Below are positions 1 to 7,300 of a DNA stretch of 16,547 bases, piece after piece (the stretch's first letter is position 1; each line of letters begins with the position of its first letter). This DNA is from JAZTYK01 sp045636925 (GTDB taxonomy: Bacteria > Bacillota > Clostridia > Oscillospirales > Butyricicoccaceae), in contig JAZTYK010000007.1 in assembly GCA_045636925.1 (NCBI GenBank), positions 1-16,547 of the forward strand, written 5' to 3'. The position numbers and the translations under genes were made by a program. A model generated the notes under the pieces. That model had not been told where the DNA came from and did no database searches. It worked only from the letters and a program-made list of their open reading frames with translations.

Positions 1-145
1 TCATCGGCGGGAATTCGGGCAGACGCTTTTTCAGCCATTTGATCAGCTTCAGGCCGACGAAGAGCACCAGAATGGCATAGAGGATCTTCAGGCCGATGGT
101 CGTGATGATTTCAATAAAGAAATTCAGGAGGCATTCCAGCGGCAT
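1..145 (-). CDS. N-terminus of a membrane protein, probably MscS-type mechanosensitive channel (partial)
   Basis: The open frame starts with ATG at 145 and runs off the left edge, so only 48 residues are visible. They form a short amphipathic lead, then one hydrophobic helix at about residues 12-34 (core IGLKILYAILVLFVGLKLI), then the basic run KWLKKR. This pattern, one helix ending in an I-K-W-L-x-K-like turn, resembles the first membrane segment of small MscS-family channels, which release solutes on hypo-osmotic shock. The start is supported by a GAGGTG ribosome binding site 7 nt upstream and by a strong promoter just beyond it. The gene follows the tRNA terminator, so it is an independent transcription unit. 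The family call is inference from the N-terminus only; the conserved pore and beta domain lie outside the window, and another small membrane protein is possible. Confidence 0.55.
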   Translation of the reverse strand, partial: MPLECLLNFFIEIITTIGLKILYAILVLFVGLKLIKWLKKRLPEFPPM

Positions 146-175
146 GCGTGGCACCTCGGCAGATTTTCTCCATTC

Positions 176-205
176 ATTGTAGCGTGAAAGGGGAGGATAT
201 GTCAA
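176..205 (-). promoter_or_regulatory. Sigma-A promoter of the MscS-like gene
   Basis: Read on the minus strand: -35 TTGACA (200-205), 18-nt spacer, -10 TACAAT (176-181). It lies between the tRNA terminator and the ATG at 145, giving a leader of about 25 nt. Hexamers are 6/6 and 5/6 matches to consensus. Confidence 0.8.
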
Positions 206-220
206 CTATGGAAGGAAAAC

Positions 221-249
221 AAAAAAACGACCAGCCAACGCTGATCGTT
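221..249 (-). terminator. Intrinsic terminator of the tRNA operon
   Basis: Minus-strand hairpin with a 10-bp stem (AACGATCAGC / GCTGGTCGTT, one G-U pair), GTTG loop, followed by a run of T. It begins only 4 nt after the discriminator base of tRNA-Cys, so it closes the five-tRNA transcript. Confidence 0.88.
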
Positions 250-253
250 TGAG

Positions 254-325
254 AGGTGCCACCCAGATTCGAACTGGGGAATAAAGGTTTTGCAGACCTT
301 TGCCTTACCACTTGGCCATGGCACC
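254..325 (-). tRNA. tRNA-Cys (GCA)
   Basis: Cloverleaf folds with acceptor GGTGCCA / TGGCACC, anticodon loop CTGCAAA (anticodon GCA) and T-loop TTCGAAT. The discriminator is U, as expected for a cysteine tRNA. Unlike the four upstream tRNAs, no CCA is encoded (TCTC follows), so CCA must be added by nucleotidyltransferase after 3' cleavage. Last gene of the tRNA operon. Confidence 0.95.
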
Positions 326-365
326 ATATGACTTTGGCAGGAACTTTCGCTCCTGCCAAATTGTT

Positions 366-441
366 TGGAGCGGACTACGAGGCTCGAACTCGCTACCTCC
401 ACCTTGGCAAGGTGGCGCTCTACCAGATGAGCTAAGTCCGC
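366..441 (-). tRNA. tRNA-Gly (GCC)
   Basis: Acceptor GCGGACT / AGTCCGC, D-arm TAGCTCA, anticodon arm CACCTTGCCAAGGTG with anticodon GCC, T-loop TTCGAGC. Discriminator U and an encoded CCA at 366-368. Reads glycine codons GGC and GGU. It lies 3 nt after tRNA-Phe. Confidence 0.96.
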
Positions 442-444
442 GAC

Positions 445-520
<76 letters not shown>

Positions 521-525
521 AAAAA

Positions 526-602
526 TGGCGACCTGGATGGGGCTCGAACCCACGACCTCTAGCGTGACAGGCTAGCGTTCTAACCAACTGAACTACCAGG
601 CC
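526..602 (-). tRNA. tRNA-Asp (GTC)
   Basis: Acceptor GGCCTGG / CCAGGTC (one G-U pair), anticodon arm CTAGCCTGTCACGCTAG with anticodon GTC, discriminator G typical of tRNA-Asp, encoded CCA at 526-528. It lies 6 nt after tRNA-Val. Confidence 0.96.
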
Positions 603-608
603 AAATAA

Positions 609-684
609 TGGTGGAAACAACAGGGCTCGAACCTGTGACCCCCTGCTTGTAAGGCAGGTGCTCTCCCAGCTGAGCTATGCTTCC
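609..684 (-). tRNA. tRNA-Val (TAC)
   Basis: Acceptor GGAAGCA / TGTTTCC (one G-U pair), anticodon arm CCTGCCTTACAAGCAGG with anticodon TAC, T-loop TTCGAGC, discriminator A and encoded CCA at 609-611. First tRNA of the operon, about 14 nt after the predicted transcription start. Confidence 0.96.
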
Positions 685-704
685 ATGCCACCAGCGCAAG
701 AGTT

Positions 705-733
705 ATTATATAAAACTTTGCGCTGTTTGTCAA
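705..733 (-). promoter_or_regulatory. Consensus sigma-A promoter of the tRNA operon
   Basis: On the minus strand: -35 TTGACA (728-733), 17-nt spacer, -10 TATAAT (705-710). Both hexamers and the spacing match consensus exactly, as expected for a stable-RNA promoter. The -35 is about 23 nt beyond the hslO stop. No terminator is visible between the two, so hslO read-through may also enter the tRNA operon. Confidence 0.93.
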
Positions 734-756
734 CCACTATTTTTCACATTTTTAAA

Positions 757-1623
757 TTAACCAATTTTTTCCAGTTCTTCTCTGCTGAACGTGTACTCTG
801 CGTCACAGAATTGGCAGGTAACTGTGGTGGTTTCTTCTTCCTCTGCCAGTTTCTTCAGTTCTTCTTTCCCCAAACTGATCAAAGCTGCCTCGATCTTTTG
901 GCGGGAGCATTTGCATTCGTACGCAACAGGATGCTCATCCATAATTTCCAGACCCATGCCGTACAGCAATTCTTCTACCATTTGACGAATGGTAATGCCC
1001 CGGCTCAGATTGGAGGTTACACTGCCTACATCCTGCACCCGGTATTCCAACAGATCTACCAAGCCTTCGGGTGCACCGGGCATCAGCTGCAGGATATATC
1101 CGCCCGCACACATAACGCTTTGATCGGTATTCACCAACACACCCAACGCGCATACCGTGGGGATCTGTTCGCTGATTACATAATAAGCAGCGATGTCTTC
1201 GGCAATCTCGCCGCTCTGCAACTCAATTTTGCCGGCAAAGGGCTCTTTGGCACCGATATCCTTGATGACAGTCAAAATGCCTTCGCCAACACCTGCGCCA
1301 ACGGGCAGCTTGCCCCGGGCGTCCAGACCCAGATCAACGGCAGGGTTCTGCAGATAGCCGCGCACGTTGCCGTGATTATCAGAAACCGCTGTGATTGCAC
1401 CCAAAGGACCGTCACCACGGAACTGCACAGTGACAGAACCGTCTTCATTTTTCAGTTCATCACCCATCATAGACGCAGCCGTCAATGTGCGTCCCAGTGC
1501 TGCAGTGGCCAGGGGCAAAGTCTTGTGGATCTGTCTTGCGCGCTCTACCAACTGCGTAGTATCTACCGCTGCAATTTTTACAAAACCGTCGGCAGTCATG
1601 CCGCGAATCAGTGTATCTCCCAT
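757..1623 (-). CDS. hslO: 33 kDa redox-regulated chaperone Hsp33
   Basis: 288 residues, the usual Hsp33 length. This cytoplasmic holdase is switched on when oxidative and unfolding stress release zinc from four cysteines near the C-terminus; it then binds unfolding proteins. The four cysteines are present as CKC (C237, C239) and CQFC (C270, C273), so the redox switch looks intact. The N-terminal core carries the family stretch VQFRGDGPLG near 66-75 and GYLQNP near 89-94. The start at 1623 is chosen over upstream in-frame starts because the Hsp33 sequence begins there and AGAGGT lies 5 nt upstream. It starts 2 nt after the methyltransferase stop, so it is the last gene of the yerC - methyltransferase - hslO operon. 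The partners suggest stress-linked or constitutive housekeeping expression from the yerC promoter. Confidence 0.95.
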   Translation of the reverse strand: MGDTLIRGMTADGFVKIAAVDTTQLVERARQIHKTLPLATAALGRTLTAASMMGDELKNEDGSVTVQFRGDGPLGAITAVSDNHGNVRGYLQNPAVDLGLDARGKLPVGAGVGEGILTVIKDIGAKEPFAGKIELQSGEIAEDIAAYYVISEQIPTVCALGVLVNTDQSVMCAGGYILQLMPGAPEGLVDLLEYRVQDVGSVTSNLSRGITIRQMVEELLYGMGLEIMDEHPVAYECKCSRQKIEAALISLGKEELKKLAEEEETTTVTCQFCDAEYTFSREELEKIG

Positions 1624-1625
1624 AG

Positions 1626-2375
1626 TTACCTCTTTCTTGCTACAAATAATAGTCTTCCCTGCTCTTCGGTAGCACGTCGAGAAGACAAATCCCGATAAAC
1701 GCCCTCCAGAACAAATCCGGCGCCCTGCAGGATTTGCTCCAGCTTCGCCCGGGAATAAGCGCGCTGCTCGTGAACCTCTTGATGACGCACATAGCTGCCG
1801 TCTTGCTGCCGAAGAAAAATATCCACCAAATGCTGACCGAATCCGCTGCGTCCATCGTATCCGTATTGCCAGACACAATAGCAGTCATCGTCTTCGTAGA
1901 CATTGCATTGCCCCGCCATTTGACGGAACATTTCACGGCTCTTTACATCAAAAATGAAGATGCCGCCCGTTTCCATAAACAGGCTTACACCTTCAACCGC
2001 TGCACGTACAGATTCAATATCTGTTAAATAATTCATGCTGTCCAGACAACACACCGCAGCGCGCACAGTACCGTACAAGTCCAGTTCTCGCATATCCTGG
2101 CATATAAACACCGGCGGCACAGGCAGGTCCTGACATTTTTCCCGTGCCACAGACAGCATCTCTACCGAACTGTCGCAGCAGATCATTTCGTACCCTTCCT
2201 GGGACAAAGCATGAGCCAATGTGCCTGTTCCGCAGGCAAGTTCCAAAACCAAACCGTCTTGAATTCCCCTCTGCCGAAGCAGATGACAAATACGGGATGC
2301 AAATTGCCGGTAGATTTCCGGGCCGTTTAAGCGGTCATATAAGGCTGCTACAGCGGTATAGGACTGATCCATCAT
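1626..2375 (-). CDS. Class I SAM-dependent methyltransferase
   Basis: 249 residues with a Rossmann-type methyltransferase fold. Motif I is LELACGTGTLAHAL (about residues 44-57), the acidic second-strand motif is CCDSS (66-70), and VCCLDSMNYL (108-117) fits the post-strand-4 motif. The start YTAVAALYDRL (6-16) is typical of small Firmicutes methyltransferases related to Bacillus YqeM. The substrate cannot be told: small molecule, tRNA and protein are all open. The start at 2375 overlaps the yerC stop as ATGA, which favours coupling. An in-frame ATG at 2390 would add five residues, and one at 2372 would remove one. No strong Shine-Dalgarno decides between them. It sits between yerC and hslO in one operon, which does not reveal its role. 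Confidence 0.85.
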   Translation of the reverse strand: MMDQSYTAVAALYDRLNGPEIYRQFASRICHLLRQRGIQDGLVLELACGTGTLAHALSQEGYEMICCDSSVEMLSVAREKCQDLPVPPVFICQDMRELDLYGTVRAAVCCLDSMNYLTDIESVRAAVEGVSLFMETGGIFIFDVKSREMFRQMAGQCNVYEDDDCYCVWQYGYDGRSGFGQHLVDIFLRQQDGSYVRHQEVHEQRAYSRAKLEQILQGAGFVLEGVYRDLSSRRATEEQGRLLFVARKR

Positions 2376-2686
2376 TTCTGCTTGTCCCATTGCTTCCGTC
2401 GTTCCAGGGCAAGTTCATAACCGCCGTTTTCACCGGTTTGCAGACAACGGTTTACACGGCTGATCGTGGCGGTGCTGGCACCGGTCAGTTCAACAATATC
2501 CGAATACACATAACCTGCTTCCAGCAACTCTGCAACCCAAAAACGCTGCTTCATGGCAATCATTTCATTGGCAGTGCAAAGATCTTTGAAAAACGCATAA
2601 AACTCGTCGGGTGTTTCCATGGTCTTTAATGCCTGGAACAACCGATCGGTATGCTCATCTCTGACAATTCTTCCCGGACGGGCCAT
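2372..2686 (-). CDS. YerC/YecD-type TrpR-like DNA-binding protein
   Basis: 104 residues, the family size. The TrpR-superfamily helix-turn-helix is clear at about residues 57-82, with the recognition part GASTATISRVNRCL. The preceding stretch TANEMIAMKQRFWVAELL (38-55) is the characteristic YerC helical core. The family is widespread in Firmicutes; it is related to the tryptophan repressor by fold, but its ligand and targets are generally not settled. A basic tail, ALERRKQWDKQK, follows. GGGAGG lies 7 nt before the ATG at 2686. It is the first gene of the operon with the methyltransferase and hslO, and it is divergent from gap across 222 nt. The palindrome between its own -35 and -10 suggests autoregulation; this is inference. 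Confidence 0.88.
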   Translation of the reverse strand: MARPGRIVRDEHTDRLFQALKTMETPDEFYAFFKDLCTANEMIAMKQRFWVAELLEAGYVYSDIVELTGASTATISRVNRCLQTGENGGYELALERRKQWDKQK

Positions 2687-2722
2687 AATACAGCCTCCCC
2701 ATCATGATAATTTCTTGCTTAT

Positions 2723-2751
2723 ATTTTAACACTTTAGTGTGTGATAGTAAA
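2723..2751 (-). promoter_or_regulatory. Promoter of the yerC operon
   Basis: On the minus strand: -35 TTTACT (2746-2751), 17-nt spacer, -10 TAAAAT (2723-2728). The leader to the ATG at 2686 is about 30 nt. The spacer holds the palindrome described separately. Confidence 0.7.
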
Positions 2752-2757
2752 CACTTT
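2728..2757. promoter_or_regulatory. Candidate operator: ACACT-TT-AGTGT palindrome plus AACACTTT direct repeat
   Basis: On the plus strand, ACACT TT AGTGT spans 2729-2740. AACACTTT occurs at 2728-2735 and again at 2750-2757, exactly 22 bp apart, about two helical turns. The elements cover the spacer and -35 of the yerC promoter, where a bound protein would block RNA polymerase. YerC itself is the natural candidate; no experiment is implied. Confidence 0.4.
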
Positions 2758-2802
2758 TTTTACGGTTTTTCAAAATCATTTACATATTTTGTTTTATTTA
2801 AT

Positions 2803-2835
2803 GCGAAAATCTATATGGATTCTCAATTTTTTCGC
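2803..2835. repeat. Inverted repeat upstream of the gap promoter
   Basis: Seven-base arms GCGAAAA (2803-2809) and TTTTCGC (2829-2835) are separated by 19 nt in AT-rich DNA and end 8 nt before the gap -35. The centres are 26 bp apart, which would suit a dimeric or tetrameric regulator, but chance is possible in so AT-rich a stretch. Confidence 0.3.
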
Positions 2836-2843
2836 CCTTTCTC

Positions 2844-2871
2844 TTGTATTTTTCACAAAATGTGGTAAAAT
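2844..2871 (+). promoter_or_regulatory. Promoter of gap
   Basis: -35 TTGTAT (2844-2849), 16-nt spacer, -10 TAAAAT (2866-2871), giving a leader of about 30 nt to the ATG at 2909. The spacer contains the small inverted repeat CACA-AAA-TGTG. Confidence 0.65.
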
Positions 2872-2908
2872 AAAAGAGTTCGAAATACTTTCTAAAGGAG
2901 GCCTTTTT

Positions 2909-3919
2909 ATGCCTATCAAAGTTGCAATTAACGGTTTTGGTCGTATTGGCCGTCTGGCCTTTCGTCAAATGTTCGGAGTGGAAGGCTATCGCATCGTTGC
3001 CATCAACGATCTGACCGATCCCTCTATTCTTGCCTATCTGCTGAAGTACGACAGTACCCAGCACCGTTACGATGGTCATACCATAGAGGCGACAGACGAC
3101 GCCATCATTGTAGATGGCGAAGTAATTAAAATTTGCAGTGAGAAGGATGCCGCCAATCTGCCCTGGAAAGAGCTTGGTGTTGACGTAGTGCTGGAATGCA
3201 CCGGAATTTATACCAGCAAAGTTAAGGCTCAGGCGCATCTGGATGCAGGCGCCCGCAAGGTCGTTATCTCTGCCCCCGCCGGCAATGACATGAAGACCAT
3301 CGTTTACAGCGTAAACGAACACATTCTGACCCCCGACGACCATATCATTTCTGCCGCATCCTGCACCACCAACTGCCTGGCTCCCATGGTCAAGGCGCTG
3401 AACGATTACGCTCCCATCGAAAGCGGCATTATGACCACCGTACATGCCTATACCGGTGACCAGATGATTCTGGATGCCCCCCATAAGAAAGGTGACTTGC
3501 GTCGCGGCCGTGCAGCAGCCCAGAACATCGTGCCCAACTCTACTGGTGCCGCCAAGGCCATCGGTCTGGTCATCCCTGAGCTGAACGGCAAGCTCATCGG
3601 TTCTGCCCAGCGCGTACCCACCTCTACTGGCTCCACCACCATTCTGGTGGCTGTGGTCAAGGGTAAGGATATCACCGTAGACAGCATTAACGCTGCTATG
3701 AAATCCGTAGAATCCCCCTCCTTTGGCTATAACGAAGATGAGATTGTTTCTTCTGACATTGTTGGTACCACCTATGGCTCTATCTTTGATGCTACCCAGA
3801 CCATGGTCAGCAAGCTGGATGATGACACCTATCACGTACAGGTTGTTTCCTGGTACGATAACGAGAACTCTTATGCTTCTCAGATGGTCCGTACCATCAA
3901 GCACTTCGCAAAGCTGTAA
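2909..3919 (+). CDS. gap: NAD-dependent glyceraldehyde-3-phosphate dehydrogenase
   Basis: 336 residues, the standard GAPDH length. It oxidises glyceraldehyde 3-phosphate with NAD and phosphate to 1,3-bisphosphoglycerate in cytoplasmic glycolysis. The N-terminal Rossmann motif INGFGRIGR lies at 7-15. The acidic residue after strand 2, in AINDLTD (D34), indicates NAD preference. The catalytic cysteine is C152 in SAASCTTNCLAP, with its partner H179 in TTVHAYTGDQ. The C-terminal WYDNENSYASQM helix is intact. The start at 2909 is set by AAAGGAGG 7 nt upstream; an in-frame upstream extension would be non-homologous and would run through the promoter. It is the only plus-strand gene here, is transcribed alone and ends at a terminator 15 nt beyond its stop. 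No cggR-type regulator, pgk or tpi is adjacent. Confidence 0.97.
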   Translation: MPIKVAINGFGRIGRLAFRQMFGVEGYRIVAINDLTDPSILAYLLKYDSTQHRYDGHTIEATDDAIIVDGEVIKICSEKDAANLPWKELGVDVVLECTGIYTSKVKAQAHLDAGARKVVISAPAGNDMKTIVYSVNEHILTPDDHIISAASCTTNCLAPMVKALNDYAPIESGIMTTVHAYTGDQMILDAPHKKGDLRRGRAAAQNIVPNSTGAAKAIGLVIPELNGKLIGSAQRVPTSTGSTTILVAVVKGKDITVDSINAAMKSVESPSFGYNEDEIVSSDIVGTTYGSIFDATQTMVSKLDDDTYHVQVVSWYDNENSYASQMVRTIKHFAKL

Positions 3920-3934
3920 TCTTTCACAAGAATC

Positions 3935-3964
3935 AAAAAAGGAACCCACTCGGGTTCCTTTTTT
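3935..3964. terminator. Bidirectional intrinsic terminator between gap and the lipoprotein gene
   Basis: Stem GGAACCC (3941-3947) / GGGTTCC (3952-3958) with loop ACTC. It is flanked by six A on one side and six T on the other, so both convergent transcripts meet a U-tract. It lies 15 nt after the gap stop and 8 nt after the lipoprotein stop. Confidence 0.93.
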
Positions 3965-3972
3965 CATGCACT

Positions 3973-4293
3973 TTATTCCGCTAGTTTCTCCTTGCATTCC
4001 TGAATGCGTTCCGCGGCGCCGTGATAGTCACTTTTTTCAAAATAAGTGATGGCCTTTTGCCACTGCTTCTCCAGCATGGCTTCACGTCCAAGCTCATAGT
4101 AGCAAGCGCTGATCATTTCTTTACTATCACCGTAATCCCCCAGCGTTTCAAAGACCTCAATGGCCTTCTGATACTCTCCGGTAACATACAGGTTCCTGGC
4201 TCTACGATAGGTAAACGAAACCGTACATCCGGTCAGCGACACCAGCATCACCATGCACAACAGCAAAGCAATCAGGCTTTTATACTTCTTCAT
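3973..4293 (-). CDS. Small TPR-like lipoprotein
   Basis: 106 residues. A lipoprotein signal is clear: basic MKKYK, hydrophobic segment 7-19, lipobox LTGC with the lipidated cysteine at C23. The mature 83-residue part looks like two degenerate tetratricopeptide-type helical repeats: AIEVFETLGDYGDSKEMISA (44-63) and AITYFEKSDYHGAAERIQEC (81-100). The F-x-x-L-G-D-Y-x-D-S pattern recurs in repeat proteins of Clostridia. It should be anchored on the outer face of the membrane; the function is unknown and probably involves protein contacts. AAGGAGA lies 6 nt before the ATG at 4293, and the gene starts 11 nt after the polC stop with no terminator between them. It is therefore the last gene of the pyrH-to-polC operon. 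Its tie to polC is positional only. Confidence 0.85.
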   Translation of the reverse strand: MKKYKSLIALLLCMVMLVSLTGCTVSFTYRRARNLYVTGEYQKAIEVFETLGDYGDSKEMISACYYELGREAMLEKQWQKAITYFEKSDYHGAAERIQECKEKLAE

Positions 4294-4304
4294 GGTCTTT
4301 CTCC

Positions 4305-7300
4305 TTACATCAAGTCATCAAACAAATTCAGCTGGTTGCTCATGGGAATATCACCCAAAGCACCTGCCGCAGCCAAGGACTCGCCAATGGATTTACTGAC
4401 CTTGTCGCAACGCAGCACCAGATCTTCCATAGACATAAAAGGACCTTTTTCACGTTCATCTACGATACTTTGCGCCGCAGCCTCGCCCAAACCGGGCAGC
4501 GCGCTGAAGGGCGGGATCAAAGTATCACCCTCGATGCGGAACTTCTTTACATCACTGCGATAAATATCCAGCGGTGCAAACTTAAAGCCGCGCTTGCAAA
4601 ACTCGTGACAGACTTCCAGCACCGTCATGTGGTCTTCCTCTACAGCGGTACGCTTGGGCATTGCTTTCAGTTCGCGATACTTCCGCACAATTTCGCCGTC
4701 GCCCTTTGCTGTGACTGCGGCATCAAAGGCATCCAGCTTACTGCTGAAGTATGTACAGTAGAAGGCCAGCGGCTGATGCACCTTGAACCAGGCAATACGA
4801 TAAGACATCATGGTATATGCCGCCGCATGCGCACGGGGGAACATATACTGAATCTTGTTGCAGGATTCAATGTACCAATCGGGCAAATTGTGTGCCCGCA
4901 TCTCCTCTTCCCACTCGGGCTTGAGGCCCTTGCCCTTACGGACAGCCTCGGAAATGGTGAAGGACTGTTTGGGTGCCATGCCCATCTCGATCAGATGAGT
5001 AGTAATGTCGTCACGAACGCAGATGACATCCTTCAGGGTCGCTTTGCCCTGCTTGATGTAATCAGCCGCGTTGTTCAACCACACGTCGGTGCCGTGGGAC
5101 AGGCCGGAAATGCGCACCAGACCGTCAAAGGTAGTGGGTTGGGTGTCCATCAGCATTCCACGGACAAACTTGGTGCCGAACTCCGGGATGGCTGCCGTAC
5201 CGGGCTGTCCCAAAATGTCATCGGTTTCGATGCCCAAGGGCGAAATATCGGTAAACAGCCGCATTGTCTCCGGGTCATCCAAGGGTACATTTTGGGGGTT
5301 AATGCCCGAAATATCCCAAAGATGACGAATCAGCGTGGGCACATCGTGTCCCAGCTCGTCCAACTTCAGCAGGTTATCGTGGATAGAATGGAAGTCAAAG
5401 TGGGTCGTAATAATATCGGAATCCGGGTCATCTGCCGGATGCTGGATGGGGGTAAACTCGTAAATAGAGCGCCCCTGCGGCACAACGATCAGACCGCCGG
5501 GATGCTGACCGGTGGTGCGCTTGATGCCGGTACAGCCCACCGTCAGACGGTTGACCTCGGCATTGTTCACAATCTTGCCCTTTTCCTCCAGATACTTCTT
5601 AACATAGCCGTAGGCTGTCTTGTCCTTAATGGTACCGATGGTGCCGGCCTTGAACACATTATCCTTGCCAAACAGCGCAACGGTTTCTTTGTGTGCCTGC
5701 GCCTGATATTCGCCGGAGAAGTTCAGGTCAATATCGGGCGCCTTGTCAGCATTAAAGCCCAGGAAGGTGGCAAAAGGAATGTTAAAGCCATCCTTGATCA
5801 TCTTGGTACCGCACTTTGGACATTCCCGGTCCGGCAGATCAATACCAGTCTGATAGGTAAAGTCCTCATTAAAAATGCTGTAGCGGCAATGAGGGCAACG
5901 GTAATGGGGCTGCAGGCCGTTGACCTCGGTAATGCCAGTAAGATACGCCACAAAAGAAGATCCTACCGAACCACGGGAGCCAACCAGATAACCGGCGGCC
6001 ATACTTTTGGCAACCAGCTTTTGGGCGATGATGTACATCACGTCAAAGCCGTGTTTGATGATGGGCACCAGTTCGGCCTCTAACCGGTCAGAAACAATTT
6101 GCGGCAGCTGCCCCTCATACTCGTAAAGCTCTTTCACTTTACTGCGAGCCATATCCTCGATATCCCGGGCAGAGTTCTCAATGGAGGGCGGGTATGTGCC
6201 ATCCAGCACGGGCTGGATATCTTCGCACATGTCCGCAATCAGATTAGTATTGGTGACCACCACTTCTTTTGCCTTTTTCGCGCCCAGATAAGAGAACTCC
6301 TCCAGCATTTCATCGGTGGTTTTAAAGTACAAAGGTGCCTGATTGGACGCATCCTCAAATCCCATGCCAGTCATCAGGATCTCACGGTAAATGGCATCCT
6401 CCGGCTCTAAGAAATGTACGTCGCCCGTAGCACACACCGGCTTATTCAGTGCCTCGCCCAGTTTCACGATGGTGCGGTTAAAGTCCCGCAACTGTTCTTC
6501 ATCCTTGGCCATTTCCTTGGCAATCATAAATCGGTTGTTGCCGATAGGCTGGATCTCAAGGAAATCATAGAACTCTGCGATCTGCATCAGCTCTTTCCAA
6601 GGTTTGCCTGCTGCCACAGCGCCAAACAGTTCGCCTGCTTCGCAGGCAGAACCCAAAATCAGATTCTCACGGTTTGCTGCCAGATGGGACATGGGGATAA
6701 TGGGTCGGCGATGATAGTATTTTAGATGCGCCTCGGAGATCAGCTTATACAGAGCGATCAGACCGGGACGGTTCTTGACCAGAATCAGTAAATGATAGGT
6801 ACGGGCGCCCTTGCCCAACGTACCGCCACTCTGCAAAGCTTCTACAGCATCATTGATCTGGTTGATCTTCTCACAGCCGGTTCGCTGCTTCAGCATCCGC
6901 AGCAGCTCTAAGAAAATCTTTGCCAATACGTCGGCATCATCGCTTGCGCGATGGTGTGTAAAGCTAAAACCCAGTGCGTCCGCCACCACATTCAGCTTAT
7001 GTTTACTCAGGTGGGGCATCAAAGCACGGGACAGTTCTACTGTATCAATAGAGCAGAACTCATGGGGAATGCCCAGCTGGTTCGCCGCTGCCGACAAGAA
7101 GGAAATATCAAAATCAGCATTGTGCGCACACATGGGTCGGTCGCCGCAGAAGGCAAAAAACTCCGGCAGCACCACATCGATCTTTCGTGCATCAGCCACC
7201 ATACCGTCATGAATGCCGGTCAGTTCGGTGATTTTAGAAGGAATGGGCGCATCGGGTTTTACGTAGGTGTGATAACGATCCACCATTTCCCCGCCACGAA

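Noticed and set aside
658..1698. Plus-strand open frame covering tRNA-Val, the tRNA promoter and hslO.
   Set aside because: It runs antisense through a tRNA gene and a consensus promoter, so it is a shadow frame.
1624..1878. N-terminal extension of Hsp33 beyond 1623.
   Set aside because: The extra residues overlap the methyltransferase in another frame and are not Hsp33-like; AGAGGT supports the ATG at 1623.
2844..2860. Rex-type operator (TTGT...ACAA) in the gap promoter.
   Set aside because: The half-sites are only 15 bp end to end, not the 18-bp TTGTGAA-N4-TTCACAA arrangement, and the left half does not match.
2741..2908. N-terminal extension of GAPDH.
   Set aside because: It would translate the promoter region; AAAGGAGG and the MPIKVAINGFG start fix 2909.
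2798..3997. Minus-strand open frame of about 400 codons antisense to gap.
   Set aside because: It spans the gap promoter, the whole gene and the terminator, and matches no family; gap has every catalytic motif.
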